Below are positions 30,266-39,397 of a stretch of DNA of 64,000 nucleotides, one piece after another (within the stretch, counting starts at the first letter, position 1; each line of letters begins with the position of its first letter). The stretch spans positions 1 to 64,000 of the forward strand of contig JADJWZ010000015.1 of the NCBI GenBank assembly GCA_016716125.1, in the 5' to 3' direction. The notes beneath the pieces are model-generated. The model saw only the letters and a program-made list of their open reading frames with translations. It did no database searches and was not told where the DNA came from. The stretch comes from Ignavibacteria bacterium (GTDB lineage: Bacteria > Bacteroidota > Ignavibacteria > Tepidaquicellales > Tepidaquicellaceae). The position numbers and the translations under genes were made by a program.

Positions 30266-31759
30266 ATGAAAAACTATATAAAGAATGTTTTAATCTTACT
30301 TTGTTTTATAATTCCTTTGAATGCAGCAGTCTCGCAAATTCAGTTTTTTGACTCGGTAAAGACCGTAGTATCTTCTCCTACCTATGATTATAAAAATCCT
30401 GTTTTCAGTAAAAACGACGATCAGTACGGATTTTCGAATCATTGCTGGCTTGCATATGAAAGACATTCGGGGAATGCTTCAGAAATAGTGGTAAGGAAAG
30501 CAATGTACTCTTCCTATGAAAACGAAATAGTAATTTCAAATACAACAAACTCTCTGAATTTAAATCCGGCTCTTTATAACGAAATGATTGTATGGCAGTC
30601 AAATGCAAGAGGCAACTGGGATCTATATTATTCTATATTTTCAGGGAACAGTTGGTCTGCACCTCTCCTTCTTGATTCTTCCGATTCGAATGAAACAGAT
30701 CCTTATATAAGGAATAACAGTTTAGCTCCTATCCAGTACAATTTCACATACCTAACTTATAAAAGAGATAATTCCATTAGATTCAAGAGATATAAAACAA
30801 GTACGGGAGTCTGGGATAATGACACGCTCGTTACAGATGGAATATATGAAGATCTCACACCTCATCTCAGTAAAGGAAGTTTCAGCACACAGTTCGGTGT
30901 AGAATTTTTAAGAAAACTTCCGGGAGGTATTACAAGATTGTATCAGAGATTATTTTATGAAAACTATACCGGATTGCCGATTGCATGGGAAAATGAACTG
31001 GAATTATATCAGCCGAATTCACAGAGCAACCTTTCTTTATCTTATGCCACATCTGAATTTCTGACCTATTCTTATGACACATTAAATAATGTGAATATTC
31101 TGGGCTTTGAGACAAATTTATTTCACAGTAAAATAGTGATTACGAAAAATGTTCCGGGTAAACATCTTCTCGGCAAAGGTGCTTTGATGGGTATTATTAT
31201 AGATAACTTGAATTATTATTTCAGCGCGTTCAGTGTCTTATCGAAATTTTCCGATTCACTTTTTTTTACATTTATAAACAGACCCGGTTCATTTAACGAA
31301 AATCCTGAATACAAAAAGTTATATCTTGGCGATACAAGCTTAAGTATAAAATTTAATGTCAGCACGCCAATTTTCAATCAGAATTTCTACAGGATTAAAA
31401 CCGTTTGGGAACAGACATCGGGAGGCAGAACTTCTCTTGTCGAATCATATTTGACAGATTTTCTAATTGGAATTGAAAGCAATACTTCCGGTGAGGTAAA
31501 TTTCTATCTGAGTCAGAATTATCCGAATCCATTTAATCCGATGACAATTATCAGTTATCAACTTGCAAATTCAGATTTTGTTACTTTGAAAATATTTGAT
31601 GTGCTCGGGAATGAAATTGAAGTCCTTATAAATGAAAAACTAAATGCCGGAGAATATGAAATTGAGTTTGACGGCAGTGACTATCCATCAGGAATTTATT
31701 TTTACAGAATCGAAACTGACGGATTTGTTCAGATAAAGCGTATGATGCTTGTGAAATAA
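30266..31759 (+). CDS. Secreted protein with beta-propeller-like repeats and T9SS sorting domain
   Basis: 497 residues. Signal peptide about 1-22 (ending NAAVSQ). The body contains repeated patterns such as NEMIVWQSNARGNWDLYYSI, which resemble TolB/WD-type propeller blades without a recognised catalytic motif. The C-terminus (about 410-497) is a full T9SS type A domain: SQNYPNPFNPMTIISY, then VLGNEIEVLINEKLNAGEY and GIYFYRIETDG, ending MLVK. Exported across the outer membrane and probably surface-bound or released. Function unknown. Second of three consecutive T9SS-domain genes. Confidence 0.7.
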   Translation: MKNYIKNVLILLCFIIPLNAAVSQIQFFDSVKTVVSSPTYDYKNPVFSKNDDQYGFSNHCWLAYERHSGNASEIVVRKAMYSSYENEIVISNTTNSLNLNPALYNEMIVWQSNARGNWDLYYSIFSGNSWSAPLLLDSSDSNETDPYIRNNSLAPIQYNFTYLTYKRDNSIRFKRYKTSTGVWDNDTLVTDGIYEDLTPHLSKGSFSTQFGVEFLRKLPGGITRLYQRLFYENYTGLPIAWENELELYQPNSQSNLSLSYATSEFLTYSYDTLNNVNILGFETNLFHSKIVITKNVPGKHLLGKGALMGIIIDNLNYYFSAFSVLSKFSDSLFFTFINRPGSFNENPEYKKLYLGDTSLSIKFNVSTPIFNQNFYRIKTVWEQTSGGRTSLVESYLTDFLIGIESNTSGEVNFYLSQNYPNPFNPMTIISYQLANSDFVTLKIFDVLGNEIEVLINEKLNAGEYEIEFDGSDYPSGIYFYRIETDGFVQIKRMMLVK

Positions 31760-31799
31760 TTTTTTCAAAGAAATATTCGTAAATACTTTCAAGTAATTT

Positions 31800-32942
31800 A
31801 TGAAATTAATTTTCATATTTTTAATTACAATAATATCTATATCCGATTCTGTTTCGCAAGGTGAACCCTGGAAAAGACCGCTGAAGATATGCACCGGCTC
31901 TGACGGATTAAACTTCACAAATATTCAGACATTTCAGGATTCAGCCGGAGTGCCGTGTGTTATAATGTTACCTGACGGAAATTTAATAAGCGCGTTTCAA
32001 TGGTTCCGGCAACCTGTCGGTTCTTTAACATGGGACAGAGTAGCGGTAAAATTTTCATCAGACAGCGGAATATCTTGGACTTCACCGCAACCTGTGATTA
32101 TGAACGGTTTACCTTCAAATTTCAAAAGACCGTTTGATCCTGCGCTTACAGTTACTGACAGCGGCAAAATAAGGATGTTTTTTTCTAGCGGACTAAATGT
32201 AGTCTTTGACACTTCGATTAATACTTACTCTGCAATTTCAAATGACGGAGTAAATTATATTTTCGAACCAAATATCAGATTCGGTCTTCCGGACAGACCT
32301 GTAATAGATCCGGCTATTATAAAATTCAACGGACTGTGGCATCTGATAAATCCGGTTACCGGCGGCGGTATCGGCGCATATCATAATATTTCAAATAACG
32401 GTTTGGATTTTACAAGAGTATCTGATATTGTTTCAGATGTCTCTCACAGTTGGATAGGAAACTTTATGATAATCAGCGCAACGGAATTGAGATTTTACGG
32501 CAGCGGAATGAATATCTGGTTTTCTTCCAGTTCGAACGGAGGGATTTGGTCAGCATTTATAAATACAAATATTAACGGCGGAGATCCCGCCCCCATAAAA
32601 TTAAGCGAGAATAATTTTCTGATGATATATACAGGACAGCCTTATCCTGTTTCTGTTACTGCGAATATTGAATCCGCTGATAATTATAAACTTTCACAAA
32701 ATTACCCGAACCCATTCAATCCGCAGACTATTATAAACTATAAATTGTCAAAACCGGGTAAAGTTTCACTTAAAGTTTTTGATGTGCTCGGGAATGAAGT
32801 TGCAACTATTGTGAATGAAAAGCAGAATGCCGGAAGTTACAATGTTGAATTCGACGGAAATGAATTAGCAAGCGGAGTATATTTTTATCAGTTACTATTG
32901 GGGAATTTTACCGAAACAAGAAGTATGCTTTTACTGAAATAG
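31800..32942 (+). CDS. Secreted sialidase/glycosidase-like propeller protein with T9SS sorting domain
   Basis: 380 residues. Signal peptide about 1-19 (DSVSQ). One good Asp-box (SSDSGISWTSPQP, about 77-89) and a second related pattern later (SNDGVNYIFEP), typical of BNR/sialidase-like five- or six-bladed propellers; the fold could also be GH43-like. Catalytic residues of true sialidases were not identified, so enzyme activity is uncertain. The T9SS domain starts at QNYPNPFNPQTIINY (about 299) and ends LLLK. It follows the preceding gene by 40 bases. Confidence 0.65.
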   Translation: MKLIFIFLITIISISDSVSQGEPWKRPLKICTGSDGLNFTNIQTFQDSAGVPCVIMLPDGNLISAFQWFRQPVGSLTWDRVAVKFSSDSGISWTSPQPVIMNGLPSNFKRPFDPALTVTDSGKIRMFFSSGLNVVFDTSINTYSAISNDGVNYIFEPNIRFGLPDRPVIDPAIIKFNGLWHLINPVTGGGIGAYHNISNNGLDFTRVSDIVSDVSHSWIGNFMIISATELRFYGSGMNIWFSSSSNGGIWSAFINTNINGGDPAPIKLSENNFLMIYTGQPYPVSVTANIESADNYKLSQNYPNPFNPQTIINYKLSKPGKVSLKVFDVLGNEVATIVNEKQNAGSYNVEFDGNELASGVYFYQLLLGNFTETRSMLLLK

Positions 32943-32954
32943 TTTGTAGTATCA

Positions 32955-33035
32955 ATTGAGTCACACATCCAATAACTCCTTTGCTCCGTGCTGTTTTAAA
33001 TGTTAATTAAACGTAAGCAGTGCGGGTGACTCAAT
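32955..33035. repeat. Diverged third copy of the T9SS-gene-end hairpin element
   Basis: ATTGAGTCAC (32955-32964) pairs perfectly with GTGACTCAAT (33026-33035). The right arm AAGCAGTGCGGGTGACTCAAT is nearly identical to the copies at 30.0-30.1 kb, but the left inner arm has drifted. Downstream (about 33052-33080) another fragment resembling the gene-end codons follows. The rest of the 32943-33273 spacer shows no gene. Confidence 0.7.
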
Positions 33036-33273
33036 CTGAATTGGGGAAATTGACGCTGATAAAGTAGTTTTTTGCATTGCTAACCGTAGATAATTTAACA
33101 GACAAAAATAATATTGCAATAGCAGTTAATAATACCTTTGATTTTGTAACTGCCATGATACCCGTAATGTATTCACAATAACCGGCTGACTTTAAATCAA
33201 AAATTGAATAGAATTTATCAGATCGTTTATATGAAATAAGATTTAGGATTTTAAAAGCGGAATAATTAAAGTA

Positions 33274-33540
33274 TTACACTTCTACCGGAACAGAAATAAC
33301 AATTGGTTCCATAACTGTATGCTTATCTTTAATATCCTGATTCGCCGGATCATTTATTATAGCTCCGAGTTTATCCATATCCGTAACCTCTATAACAAGT
33401 GCAACTGAATTCGGATCGTCTTTATCCTGAAACGTCTGAAAACTTGATACAGCCGGAGCAAACAGCTCCATCCTGTCCTGATGACCTTTTATCCATGTAT
33501 CAAAATCACCTACTTTGTGTCTGACAATTATTGTCGGCAT
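33274..33540 (-). CDS. Small dimeric alpha/beta-barrel protein (DUF3764 or antibiotic-monooxygenase-like)
   Basis: 88 residues with no signal peptide. IIVRHKVGDFDTWIKGH at the N-terminus and VALVIEVTDMDKLGAII later are typical of small ferredoxin-like alpha/beta-barrel proteins of the ABM/DUF3764 kind. It is cytoplasmic. The exact family was not confirmed and no catalytic residue is assigned. It stands between two groups of exported proteins on the opposite strand to the T9SS genes. Confidence 0.6.
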   Translation of the reverse strand: MPTIIVRHKVGDFDTWIKGHQDRMELFAPAVSSFQTFQDKDDPNSVALVIEVTDMDKLGAIINDPANQDIKDKHTVMEPIVISVPVEV

Positions 33541-33662
33541 TTTTATTAATTTTAATTAATTATTTATATTAAAAAAATGTCACAAGGATTTTAGAATAAT
33601 TCATCTAAAATGCTAAGTGACATTTTAATTACATGTCTCTTAAAAGATCTTCGCAAAAATTT

Positions 33663-34199
33663 TTATCTGCGAAATATGATAGTTTCATCATACGGAATTT
33701 CCTTTCCTGACATATTCATTGTTCCTTTTGCATTCATTATCATTTCATTTCCGGCAACAAGAAACGATCTTGTTTCAGTCATCATAGAGTTACTATTGTT
33801 AATTGTAACTTTATTATCGCTGAATGCGCCGCTGCCTATTGATATATTATCTGCTCCCCATGAATCAAACCACCAGGTCTTGGCATTTCCCATTTGATCG
33901 ACGCCGAAAATTCCTTTACCCTGATAAGCCTTTGTAACGTCTTCCTTACCGGTCGACCTCAGATCAAGAATTAAGAACTGGTGATTAATATCCCAGTAAA
34001 TTTTCAGATCCTGTACCATCGGAATTCCCATCATATCGCTTTCGGCAGTCCAGTTGCCTGTCATATCTTCATAGACCTGGTTAACGATACCGGGCGGTGG
34101 TAACATCTGACTATCATCCAGAGCTTCGTCCTGTGCTTTGACCTTTACTGAAAACAGTAAAGTTAGTATAAAGCAAAAACTTAAAAAATTTTTAAACAT
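33663..34199 (-). CDS. Exported DUF1579-like protein
   Basis: 178 residues. Signal peptide about 1-22 (ending VKAQ). The body shows MTGNWTAESDMMG, FLILDLRSTGK, GIFGVDQMGNAKTWWFDSWG, the layout of the DUF1579 (lipocalin-like) family. Probably periplasmic or lipid-associated; function unknown. It is on the same strand as the 88-residue gene, about 120 bases upstream of it. Confidence 0.7.
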   Translation of the reverse strand: MFKNFLSFCFILTLLFSVKVKAQDEALDDSQMLPPPGIVNQVYEDMTGNWTAESDMMGIPMVQDLKIYWDINHQFLILDLRSTGKEDVTKAYQGKGIFGVDQMGNAKTWWFDSWGADNISIGSGAFSDNKVTINNSNSMMTETRSFLVAGNEMIMNAKGTMNMSGKEIPYDETIIFRR

Positions 34200-34361
34200 A
34201 ATAATTTCCCTTTCTTTAATTAGTTAATTAGTTAATTAGGTGATAAACAAAATTACAAAAAAATTTAATCAATTCATAACGGAGATTTTAAAAAATTATT
34301 TCAAATCTACTGTCAAACTTTTGGAAGACAGTAACAAAGACTGGTATATATATTTTTTATC

Positions 34362-35693
34362 TCAGAATGCTTTTACTTTACTTCTTGAAAATCCGAAATT
34401 AATACCTGCAAGCGCAATTATATTATTGACTTTGGAAAAATTTTTCCCGAAAGTGGACGTGATGTATAAGTTGTCAGAAAATTTATAACTCCCTATTACA
34501 GCAATTCTGTTATCGTTATAATTATTTTCCGTCAGATCCAGCCGCTGAAGATATTCAAGTGAAAGACAGAACTGCCCTATATCATAATTAAGTCTTGTAC
34601 CAACATCAGCAAGATCCGCCTTTACAGTATATTCTTCAAAATTTTTATTATATAAATAACGGGAAAGTACAGTAAAATAAAAGTCATCACCTCCGGGCCG
34701 GATGTTTAAAGAAAGCCATGCAGCCCATCTGCTGAATACCAGATCATCGAATGAATTTGTAACCGAACCTCCTCCGACAGCTCCGGCAATATCTATATTA
34801 AAAACAGGCTTCTCAGTAATGCCGACATACTCCTTACGCAGCTGTTCTATTTTTTCAATTTCCAGATCTTCAGAACTTTCCGATAGTTCATTCTCTATTT
34901 CTTTTTTTATAGTTCTTAATTTTTCAGACTGGGATTTACCATAGGACTGATATACTCTTGTTCTGAATCCTCCGGTCAGATAATTATTATTGTCCGCTTT
35001 AACTGAAGTTACTGAAACTGAAAGATTATAAAGAACGGGAAAATTATCAGCAGTCATAATTTCCGCTGTCAGTTTAGGATGTGACGTCAGCCAGTACGGA
35101 GCAAACTCCATCGCTCCTCCGGTACCCTGAAAAAAACCTATTATGCTTAATCCGAATCCCTGAGGAGTAGTCGGTCTTTCTATTGATGCCGGCGCTTCAT
35201 CCAGCAAAATAAATCCCGGAGATGTAGGTGTTTCTAAATTTTGAAAAGTAAGTTCTTCAGAATTATTTTGCGCATAACCATCGGCTGTAATACAGACAAA
35301 TAACAAAAAAAGAAACGTCAATATATTTATAATGTATTTACCGGTGAAATTTGCGATACCGCTTTCAGACGCAGCGCCGTGATCTATTTTTGTAAACAGT
35401 ACTTGATTTTCCTGATTAAGTATAGTAGAAGTAATTACGCAGACATTTGTAAATGCATTTACATCCAGCACATTAGTTTCTATTTCAATTTCTTTCTCTA
35501 TCAGTTCTGAAACAGTTCCTATAAATGCCGGCTCGGACAGATTTCCTTTTGCAAGAAGTTTACCGTCTGATGTAACTTTATTTCCGCCGATCTGACCGTT
35601 TCCTATTACAACAGATAAATAAATGTTATCCTTTACGTTCAATACATTCACTATCCTCGGAACTGGTTTTAGTTTGTATTTTTTAATTTCCAT
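34362..35693 (-). CDS. Fusion-like ORF: small soluble domain, internal signal peptide, outer-membrane beta-barrel
   Basis: Reading from Met at 35693 (a further ATG lies at 35750 with an unconvincing leader): about 122 residues of a soluble domain (MEIKKYKLKPVPRIVNVLN...VIGNGQIGG...GIANFTGKY), then a signal-peptide-like segment (ILTFLFLLFVCITADGYAQ, 35326-35270), then about 300 residues with barrel-type strands ending in LAGINFGFS. Soluble domains of this sequence type usually end at about the FTGKY position. The +1 frame has TAA at 35329-35327 exactly at the junction. So two genes may have been joined by one missing or extra base, or there is a real fusion giving a membrane-anchored domain. 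The barrel half is a probable outer-membrane protein of unknown role. Confidence 0.55.
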   Translation of the reverse strand: MEIKKYKLKPVPRIVNVLNVKDNIYLSVVIGNGQIGGNKVTSDGKLLAKGNLSEPAFIGTVSELIEKEIEIETNVLDVNAFTNVCVITSTILNQENQVLFTKIDHGAASESGIANFTGKYIINILTFLFLLFVCITADGYAQNNSEELTFQNLETPTSPGFILLDEAPASIERPTTPQGFGLSIIGFFQGTGGAMEFAPYWLTSHPKLTAEIMTADNFPVLYNLSVSVTSVKADNNNYLTGGFRTRVYQSYGKSQSEKLRTIKKEIENELSESSEDLEIEKIEQLRKEYVGITEKPVFNIDIAGAVGGGSVTNSFDDLVFSRWAAWLSLNIRPGGDDFYFTVLSRYLYNKNFEEYTVKADLADVGTRLNYDIGQFCLSLEYLQRLDLTENNYNDNRIAVIGSYKFSDNLYITSTFGKNFSKVNNIIALAGINFGFSRSKVKAF

Positions 35694-35750
35694 TTTAGTA
35701 AATTTTATTTTATGAGGATTGTGAAATTTATTGGGAATTAATTTTAACAC

Positions 35751-36367
35751 TAACTTTAAAACAATTTAACTCAACGGGGAAATATTCTCAAAACATTCGA
35801 AATCATTTTCAGTCATTTGATTCACCTTTTGGAAATCAAAATAAACATTTGAAATTATAATATCAATATTTCAGATTTCTTCAGACGGCAAAAGTGTTCC
35901 AATAATAAAACCGCTGATGATTAAAGCTGATTTCTTTTAATAATATATTTTGTCACTTCATAGTTAGAGGTGGTCAAAAAGTCTGCACAAGTTAATCAGT
36001 TAATATCATACCAATCACACGGTAAATTTTTTGAGATCAAACATCGGCGGGATTTTCACAATTGCTGAAAATTGCAGTTTGACTTATAGCTGTGTTTGTG
36101 ATAATTTGCATCAGGTAGTTTTAAATAATAAAAGGAGAAAACATGAATATGATAAGAGCACCTGTTAATTCACAATTACGAATTAGGAATTACGAATTGA
36201 AAATTTTTAATAACACCTTCACCGTTCGCTTTATAAGTTACACCATTCTATCTCACGTCATTTCGCTACGGACGGCATAATAAAACGACGATACTATATT
36301 TCTCACATGGAAAAACTCATTAACATTTTTAAGAGACACGATTCATTAACCTTTAAACTATTTTATT
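35751..36367. other. 617-base spacer with an orphan gene start
   Basis: AT-rich and mostly featureless. At 36131-36143 a strong Shine-Dalgarno (AAAGGAGAAAAC) precedes an ATG. The frame begins MNMIRAPVNSQ, then runs through repetitive ACGAATTAGGAATTACGAATT and stops at 36280 (45 codons). A possible -33/-7 promoter pair (TTTG at 36078-36081, TAATTTG about 20 bases later) lies upstream. This looks like the 5' end of a gene whose body was lost. Identity unknown. Confidence 0.4.
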
Positions 36368-39202
36368 ATGCGTACAATTATTGCAATACTATTAGTAAAC
36401 TTTTTTATCGCTTACACTTCCGAAGCTCAACCGCAAAATGACAGCAGCAGAAATCCGGAAGTTAAGTCATCAGGACATTCACAAAATCTTTACGACGAAA
36501 ATGTCCATATGTATATCTGCCTACAGGCGCTGAGTCTTCTTAAAGACAAATATCCGAATTATGACTTTTCAAAATTCGATCAGAGAATAGGCAGCATTAG
36601 TGATCAGGGAACGCGCGCATGGCAGACCGGTAAGATCACAACAGGAGCATACAGGGAAGACAAAGAGGATGTTGTTTTTGATATAAGAGGTCCTTTCAGC
36701 TGGTATGTCAGCAACTCGCATTTTTGGAATGCAGATGACAGAACCAACGGCGACAATTCTCTTACATATCTGAATTCAATTGGTCATTTCCCAAATGCAT
36801 TTACTAAACTGTACAGATTTCTGGACGGTCAGTGGTTCAGCTGGTCAAACGGCTACGGAGGAAGAGAATACATAAATTATCTTCATCAGTCCGGTTATGT
36901 ATTCAGATACAGTTATCATACACGGGGACTTATAAATTTTTTCAGGACAAGAAAAATTTGGCTGGAAAGTTTTGTAAATACTGCCGGACAGGAAACTTTT
37001 GTAAGGGAAGAGATTACAGCTTCGGATAATGTATTTAACGCAATTGTCTGGGAAGTGCTCGGCAGAATGTCACATCTGATACAGGATCTCTCCGTTCCGG
37101 CGCATGTTCACAATGACGTTCATATCAGAGGACTTGACGGAGGAGACTGTTATCATAATTTCATAGATGACGGAGCATATCTAAATTATACTATGCACAC
37201 TGCAAAAAATGCAGGAGGAGTTATTGATCCGTACAGTGAACCTTCTGATCCAATAAGATTTCTTGCATATACTTCGTCACAGCTTGCTGATCATTATCCA
37301 AGCGGACCGGATTGTCTGGAGATTCCTCAGCAGCATTTGGGAAATAATTTTCTTCCCGGCGGTACAAATCTGATGATAGAAAATTATTATCAGCAGCTCG
37401 GCAGTCCTCCGCAGAATATTACGGATCTGAATGAAATGGGAGGTTACTGTTTCAATCATGCGATCAGATCAGTCGCCGGACTTTTTTACTGGTTTGGCGT
37501 GGAGACGGGATTGCTTCCTCCCGATCCAAAAATGCTTCCCAATATTACAGGATTTGTCAACAGCAATACCGATAATAAATTATACAGAGGTGAAGCAATG
37601 TTAATTCAGTGTGAAGCTGCAGGTAATGTTCAGAATTATGAATTCCAGTTATTCGTCTGCGACACTACGCGGGAATGCTTTCTGCCTATTCCCGGGCTCT
37701 CAGTAATACATCACGGAAGCAGTATCACCATAAAAAATATTGGTTTCAAAAATAACTGGACTTGTATGAAATATGATTCGGCTTGTTTTAATACTTCAGA
37801 TAACTCAATCTCAGAACCTCCCCTGCATTTCACGATCCGTGTAAAAGCATCAAATCAATACGGTCATGACATAAAATTCTACGGTTCGGATGGACTTCAA
37901 TGGATCTATCCGAATCAATTTCTGAGACCGAATCCCCCGCCGTATTCGGGCTGTCCTTTACTAGCTGTCGATGACGGCAATAAATTTGTGTATGACAACA
38001 ATCTGCTTCACAGGTCAGAGCATATTGAAAACAGGAATAAATTTATAGAGGACAAATATATTCTCAGAACTAAACCGGCAATATCACCGGAAGACAACAC
38101 GATATTGCTCGCAGTCAAAGAAACCAATATTGATGTCAACTATTTTGATCAGTTCAGACTGCTTATTGCTGACCACCCTGCCGGGACGCAGCCGGGGATT
38201 ACGGAAAACAATGACATTATTATATTTAACCTTAAAGATGTTGTCTCTCCGTCTCATGCGGAACTATCAGGCAGGGAAATTACAAACTATATAAAATACG
38301 GATCACAGAATCCAAAATTCATAAAAGGAAACGATAAGGATATTCTCTCGGCTAAGTTTCCTGACAATGTAAAAAATCCTTTGGGAGCTGACAGTATTGC
38401 GCTGATATTCAATCCGGGATCAGATGATCTTACTCCGGTTATTCCTGTAGTAAAAGATATAGCCGGTACAATAACGATTCAGGACAGCAAAGGTAATAAC
38501 GAGATTACTGATCTGAATTTTTCCAAAAGAATTATTAACTCAGAGGTGATTGTTCCTGTTTTTTCAAACAAAGGAATTAGTAGTATGACGTTAGACTGGA
38601 AAGGAGATTTTCAGTTTTCATATCTTGCTTATGCAGGTATTAATTATAATGGATTTTTATTAAGAGAAACCGAACTTATTGAAGCTGAAGATCTATTTTC
38701 CGGAAATGCGTTGAATCTGCTTAAAGAAAAAGACGGAGAAATATTAATGCTCGATTCATCAAATCAGATAATATTAAAATTCAGTAACGCTGATGAACCA
38801 ATTCCGTCAGGTTTTGAAAGAAGTTATATATTCATTACGCACGGCAGATACGAGAAAGGTGAATTATTTGAACAGCATAGAAACGGTACTGTAAAAAATC
38901 AGTCAGATCAGGAAAAAGATAACCACAGAAGTGAACTAATAATTGGTAATTATCCGAATCCATTTAATCCTTTGACTAAGTTTTACTTCACTCTTCCTGA
39001 ATTATCCGGCGGATCAAATTCAGTAAAGATCATAATATTTGATATGCTCGGAAATGAGATCAGTACAATTATGAATGAGAAAAAAACTCCGGGTGATTAT
39101 TCGGCTGTATGGAATGCATCTGACAGTCCGAGCGGTATTTATTTTTATAAGATCACTTACGGTAATTTTTCAAAGACAGGAAAAATGACATTGATAAAAT
39201 AA
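36368..39202 (+). CDS. Large secreted zinc-phospholipase-C/S1-P1-like protein with T9SS sorting domain
   Basis: 944 residues. Signal peptide about 1-20. Residues about 45-380 look like the helical zinc-binding PLC/S1-P1 nuclease superfamily: NLYDENVHMYICLQALSLL (early His) and LGRMSHLIQDLSVPAHVHND (His/Asp motif at about 228-247), then GGDCYHNFIDDG. The middle (about 390-860) contains Ig-like and unassigned strands. The C-terminus (about 855-944) is a T9SS type A domain (GNYPNPFNPLTKF, then GIYFYKITYGN). It may hydrolyse phospholipids or nucleic acids outside the cell, but metal ligands could only be partly matched by eye. An intrinsic terminator follows. Confidence 0.6.
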   Translation: MRTIIAILLVNFFIAYTSEAQPQNDSSRNPEVKSSGHSQNLYDENVHMYICLQALSLLKDKYPNYDFSKFDQRIGSISDQGTRAWQTGKITTGAYREDKEDVVFDIRGPFSWYVSNSHFWNADDRTNGDNSLTYLNSIGHFPNAFTKLYRFLDGQWFSWSNGYGGREYINYLHQSGYVFRYSYHTRGLINFFRTRKIWLESFVNTAGQETFVREEITASDNVFNAIVWEVLGRMSHLIQDLSVPAHVHNDVHIRGLDGGDCYHNFIDDGAYLNYTMHTAKNAGGVIDPYSEPSDPIRFLAYTSSQLADHYPSGPDCLEIPQQHLGNNFLPGGTNLMIENYYQQLGSPPQNITDLNEMGGYCFNHAIRSVAGLFYWFGVETGLLPPDPKMLPNITGFVNSNTDNKLYRGEAMLIQCEAAGNVQNYEFQLFVCDTTRECFLPIPGLSVIHHGSSITIKNIGFKNNWTCMKYDSACFNTSDNSISEPPLHFTIRVKASNQYGHDIKFYGSDGLQWIYPNQFLRPNPPPYSGCPLLAVDDGNKFVYDNNLLHRSEHIENRNKFIEDKYILRTKPAISPEDNTILLAVKETNIDVNYFDQFRLLIADHPAGTQPGITENNDIIIFNLKDVVSPSHAELSGREITNYIKYGSQNPKFIKGNDKDILSAKFPDNVKNPLGADSIALIFNPGSDDLTPVIPVVKDIAGTITIQDSKGNNEITDLNFSKRIINSEVIVPVFSNKGISSMTLDWKGDFQFSYLAYAGINYNGFLLRETELIEAEDLFSGNALNLLKEKDGEILMLDSSNQIILKFSNADEPIPSGFERSYIFITHGRYEKGELFEQHRNGTVKNQSDQEKDNHRSELIIGNYPNPFNPLTKFYFTLPELSGGSNSVKIIIFDMLGNEISTIMNEKKTPGDYSAVWNASDSPSGIYFYKITYGNFSKTGKMTLIK

Positions 39203-39248
39203 ATTCAGTTAAATGACTGAGAATGAAAATTAATAATTGCTATATGAC

Positions 39249-39288
39249 ATCCCTCTTCATTATTTATTTGAGGAGGGATTTTACTTTT
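39249..39288 (+). terminator. Intrinsic terminator after the PLC-like gene
   Basis: ATCCCTCTTCA (39249-39259) pairs with TGAGGAGGGAT (39269-39279), an 11-bp stem with one G-T wobble and a 9-base loop, followed by TTTTACTTTT. Confidence 0.8.
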
Positions 39289-39397
39289 ATGTGATCAAAC
39301 TGCACGGATAAAAATATCTTGGGAGTTACGGTCCCGGAGAAATTCCAATAATATAATTCGCATTGAATAACCTGTATAATAAGTTTATTTTAAAGTA

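Noticed and set aside
34240..34488. 82-codon + strand open frame near an AT-rich spacer
   Set aside because: It overlaps the 3' end of the - strand barrel coding region for half its length, shows no recognised family, and its start side is low complexity.
35960..36000. GTGGTCAAAAAGTCTGCAC, reminiscent of an insertion-sequence end
   Set aside because: No matching inverted end, target duplication or transposase fragment is visible nearby.
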